15,820 nucleotides of DNA, taken from contig BTRA01000072.1 in assembly GCA_036986155.1 (NCBI GenBank), positions 1-15,820 on the forward strand, written 5' to 3'. A program made the translations under genes and the position numbers. Source of the DNA: JACZXQ01 sp036986155. GTDB lineage: Bacteria > Gemmatimonadota > Gemmatimonadetes > Longimicrobiales > Gaopeijiaceae. Position 1 is the stretch's first letter. Each line of letters begins with the position of its first letter. Below the pieces are notes generated by a model, which had not been told where the DNA came from, ran no database searches, and saw only the letters and a list, made by a program, of their open reading frames with translations. Positions 13,998 to 15,820 of the stretch are shown here, one piece after another.

Positions 13998-14294
13998 ATG
14001 GAAGGTACGGGCGGTAACATCGCTTACGGCACCTATTGGAGGATCTGGATCGTCCTCCTGATCCTCACACTCATCATGCTGGCCGTTGAGGGGCTCGGCC
14101 TGCCTACGGGGGTGGCGGTGATCGTCCTCCTTGCCGCGATGATGACGAAGGCCACACTGATCGGAGGGTGGTTCATGCACCTTCGCTACGAGAAGCTCGT
14201 CATTACGCTTTGTCTCGTGCTGGGGACTGTTCTTGCAGCGGCCTTCCTTTTCTTCCTCATCATGCCCGACGGACGAGCCTCGCTACCGCAATGA
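13998..14294 (+). CDS. Prokaryotic cytochrome c oxidase subunit IV-like protein
   Basis: The 98-residue protein has three hydrophobic segments (about residues 16-32, 34-55 and 67-88). The motif G-W-F-M-H-L-R-Y-E-K between segments two and three is the signature of the CyoD/CtaF-type subunit IV family. This small subunit aids assembly or stability of bacterial heme-copper oxidases and has no cofactor. It lies 10 bp after the subunit III stop, and its own stop overlaps the next ATG by ATGA. Position and length fit the family. Confidence 0.9.
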   Translation: MEGTGGNIAYGTYWRIWIVLLILTLIMLAVEGLGLPTGVAVIVLLAAMMTKATLIGGWFMHLRYEKLVITLCLVLGTVLAAAFLFFLIMPDGRASLPQ

Positions 14295-14563
14295 AGTCGG
14301 CATTCGGGTTACCGGTCACCCTCCTAGGCGCCGGAATGATGGCCGTGGCGCGCGACCTCGGGGCCCAGGTGGCCACCGCGCCGAGCAGACCGCAACCCCC
14401 TCCCGGGATGATGAAGAACATGTTGCTGGCTAGCGGAGTCTTGCTCGTTACGGTCGTGGGGCTGGTGGTTATCGCTGTGATCTGGCACGTGCGCAGCCGG
14501 GGCACGCCCACGGCGGACTCCTCAGGCGAATCGCTCGACCAGGTCGGCCGCGATCCCTTCTAG
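14291..14563 (+). CDS. Small secreted or membrane protein at the end of the cox operon, unknown
   Basis: The 90-residue frame starts at an ATG overlapping the subunit IV stop (ATGA). Residues 1-26 look like a signal peptide (M-K-S-A-F, hydrophobic core, then L-G-A-Q). A proline-rich stretch (P-Q-P-P-P-G, ~34-39) and one strong membrane helix (~44-66) follow, then a short basic-to-acidic tail ending D-Q-V-G-R-D-P-F. I know no family for it. Coupling to the oxidase genes suggests an accessory or assembly role, by inference only. Its last 42 bp overlap the convergent hemerythrin gene on the opposite strand. Confidence 0.65.
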   Translation: MKSAFGLPVTLLGAGMMAVARDLGAQVATAPSRPQPPPGMMKNMLLASGVLLVTVVGLVVIAVIWHVRSRGTPTADSSGESLDQVGRDPF

Positions 14564-15085
14564 CTGGGCCTTCGTGCATCCGTCGAACTCGCGCCTACAG
14601 GCGCCGTCGTACGCATCACACAGCCGCTCGCACGCGGGACCGGTCACCATGTTGTCGGCCATCTCGAAGAGCACGTTGTCCTCCTTGAGGATGTGCCCGC
14701 GTATCAGGTCGATGTATCCACGGCCCGAGGTCACCAGCCTGCGCATGGCGTCACCATCGCCGGACCGTGCGCCATCCAACGCCTCCCACATGCCACCCAC
14801 GAGCTCCCGACCCTGCCGGTGCTCGTAGAGCATCACGGCGAGGGGTCCCATCGACCGCGACAGGCCGTGGTTCTCCAGCTCCGTGAAGAGCAGGTCCTCT
14901 TCCTTCCCGTGATGACATGCGTCGGCGAAGAGCCGAAAGAAGGTGGTGCACGACTCGACCGCATCGATGTCGAGCGGGTCTCCATCGGCCCGGGCATCGA
15001 GCAGCTTCTCGAGCACGCCGGTCACTGCGAGAATCAACCGATGCTCCTCACGGAGGACCGTCGTAGCTCCATCGGGCGGCGTCAT
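14522..15085 (-). CDS. Hemerythrin HHE-domain protein
   Basis: The 187-residue protein starts at ATG 15085-15083, whose last base pairs overlap the TGA of the upstream gene; the frame extends upstream to 15199, but that part is inside the tryptophanase gene. Diiron ligand candidates: H15 (E-E-H-R-L-I), H58/H59 with E62/E63 (H-H-G-K-E-E-D-L-L-F), H89 (Y-E-H-R-Q-G-R-E) and H131 with E135 (G-H-I-L-K-E-D-N-V-L-F). The two HxxxE-type blocks define the HHE fold, which binds O2, NO or iron in bacteria. There is no fused signalling domain or membrane segment, so it is a cytosolic single-domain protein. The C-terminal part has three cysteines (152, 156/163, 170 region) of unknown role. Gene coupling ties its expression to tryptophanase. 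Confidence 0.85.
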   Translation of the reverse strand: MTPPDGATTVLREEHRLILAVTGVLEKLLDARADGDPLDIDAVESCTTFFRLFADACHHGKEEDLLFTELENHGLSRSMGPLAVMLYEHRQGRELVGGMWEALDGARSGDGDAMRRLVTSGRGYIDLIRGHILKEDNVLFEMADNMVTGPACERLCDAYDGACRREFDGCTKAQLEGIAADLVERFA

Positions 15086-15820
15086 GCGGCACCCTCCCGG
15101 CTGAACGGATAGAGCGGCTCGAAGCGAGCCGTGAAGTGGCGGAGGGCCGGCGCCTGATACGTAAAGCGGAAGCCGCCGATCGACTCTCGGCGCTCCCACA
15201 CCGCCTGGATGACTTCTACCAGATAGTCCACGTGGCTCTGCGTGTAGACCCGCCGGGGAATCGCCAGGCGGACGAGTTCCATGGAAGCGGCGATTTCTTC
15301 ACCGCTATCCGGATCGCGGTGGCCGAACATGACCGTACCGACCTCGACGCCCCTCACGCCGCCTTCCACGAAGAGTTCGGAGACTAAAGCCTGGCCCGGC
15401 AAATCGAGGGGGGTCAGGTGCGGCAGAAAGGCCTGCGCGTCGATGTAAATGGCATGGCCGCCGGGTGGCTGCATGATGGGGACGCCGTAGGACGCAATGT
15501 GCTCCCCCAAGTATCGCACCGAGGCCAGACGGTACTCGAGGTAGTCCTCCTCGAGCACCTCCTCCAGGCCCACCGCGGTGGCCTCCAGATCACGGCCCGC
15601 GAGCCCACCGTATGTCGGAAAGCCTTCGGTAAGGATCAGAAGGTCCCGCTCGCGCTCAGCCAAGGCCTCGTCGTTGGTTGCGAGGAACCCACCGATGTTG
15701 GCCAGGCCGTCCTTCTTGGCCGACATGGTGCAGCCGTCGGCATGGGAGAACATCTCTCTTACGATCTAGCGAACTGGAGTATCGCCATAGCCCTCCTCCC
15801 GCAGCTTGCTGAAGTAGGCG
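15082..15820 (-). pseudogene. tnaA: Tryptophanase, C-terminal half, interrupted by an in-frame amber codon and cut by the window edge
   Basis: Reading the minus strand from the window edge, the frame gives A-Y-F-S-K-L-R-E-E-G-Y-G-D-T-P-V-R, then TAG (15768-15766), then I-V-R-E-M-F-S-H-A-D-G-C-T-M-S-A-K-K-D-G. This is continuous family sequence with one stop in the middle; relatives have Q or E there, each one base change from TAG. The downstream part holds the PLP lysine (S-A-K-K-D), F-P-T-Y-G-G-L-A-G-R-D, and G-G-H-A. Tryptophanase rather than tyrosine phenol-lyase is indicated by V in R-G-V-E-V-G (phenol-lyase has Arg) and by H in L-R-H-F-T-A-R-F (phenol-lyase has Phe). The enzyme cleaves tryptophan to indole, pyruvate and ammonia. 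An ATG at 15753 could restart translation, but the product would lack the N-terminal half. A sequencing error is the simplest alternative. Confidence 0.8.

Noticed and set aside
15766..15768. Genome-wide amber reassignment or pyrrolysine insertion
   Set aside because: TAG ends at least four other genes in the window at the expected family lengths, and the position normally holds Q or E with no catalytic role that would favour a special residue.
15082..15820. Tyrosine phenol-lyase identity
   Set aside because: The two discriminating positions (Arg in the M-E-R-G motif and Phe in R-F-F-T-A-R-F of the phenol-lyase) are Val and His here, as expected for tryptophanase.

Overview
The window is GC-rich, densely coded bacterial chromosome. 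I infer Gemmatimonadota or a close relative. The clues are the 5'-truncated C-terminus of a kinase-linked TolB-like propeller, a multi-gene aa3/caa3-type oxidase operon, the DUF411 protein and the general gene style. No rRNA or other phylogenetic marker is present, so the taxon is not proven. I see no tRNA, rRNA, CRISPR array, insertion sequence or phage gene.

Layout. Positions 2-376 hold the tail of a TolB/WD40-like propeller protein, which converges on a secreted PAP2-type phosphatase (409-1344, minus). About 580 bp without a recognisable gene follow, then an AlkA-like 3-methyladenine DNA glycosylase (1922-2587). A -35/-10-like sequence precedes a two-gene unit (2678-3216): a 54-residue proline-rich protein and a small membrane-anchored protein. 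A 1030-residue fusion (3301-6393) joins an APH-type small-molecule kinase, an M23 metallopeptidase-like domain and a class III PLP enzyme of the phospho-lyase type. It converges on a four-helix membrane protein (6403-6804, minus). mtnA and a FucA-type class II aldolase overlap by ATGA (6931-8645), suggesting an aldolase version of methylthioadenosine salvage. A membrane-anchored DUF411 metal-binding protein and a sigma-70 family factor with a cysteine-rich N-terminus lie on the minus strand (8670-9947).

A divergent intergenic region (9948-10084) carries a perfect TGTGA-N6-TCACA palindrome and separates the sigma factor from the oxidase operon coxB-coxA-coxC1-coxC2-coxD-small membrane protein (10085-14563). 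Several of these genes are coupled by ATGA overlaps. CoxA keeps the D-channel, the heme/CuB ligands and the active-site Tyr, but the K-channel positions are hydrophobic. Two different subunit III genes lie in tandem.

The right edge, on the minus strand, has a tryptophanase gene with an in-frame amber codon, followed by an ATGA-overlapping hemerythrin-domain protein. Tryptophanase rather than tyrosine phenol-lyase is supported by the two substrate-discriminating positions.

How the genes fit together: the 9-14.5 kb part reads as an aerobic respiration block (oxidase, putative copper protein, possible redox-responsive sigma factor, CRP/FNR-type site). The 3.3-8.6 kb part is small-molecule salvage (amino-alcohol phosphate or hydroxylysine catabolism, methionine salvage). 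These links are inferred from gene context.
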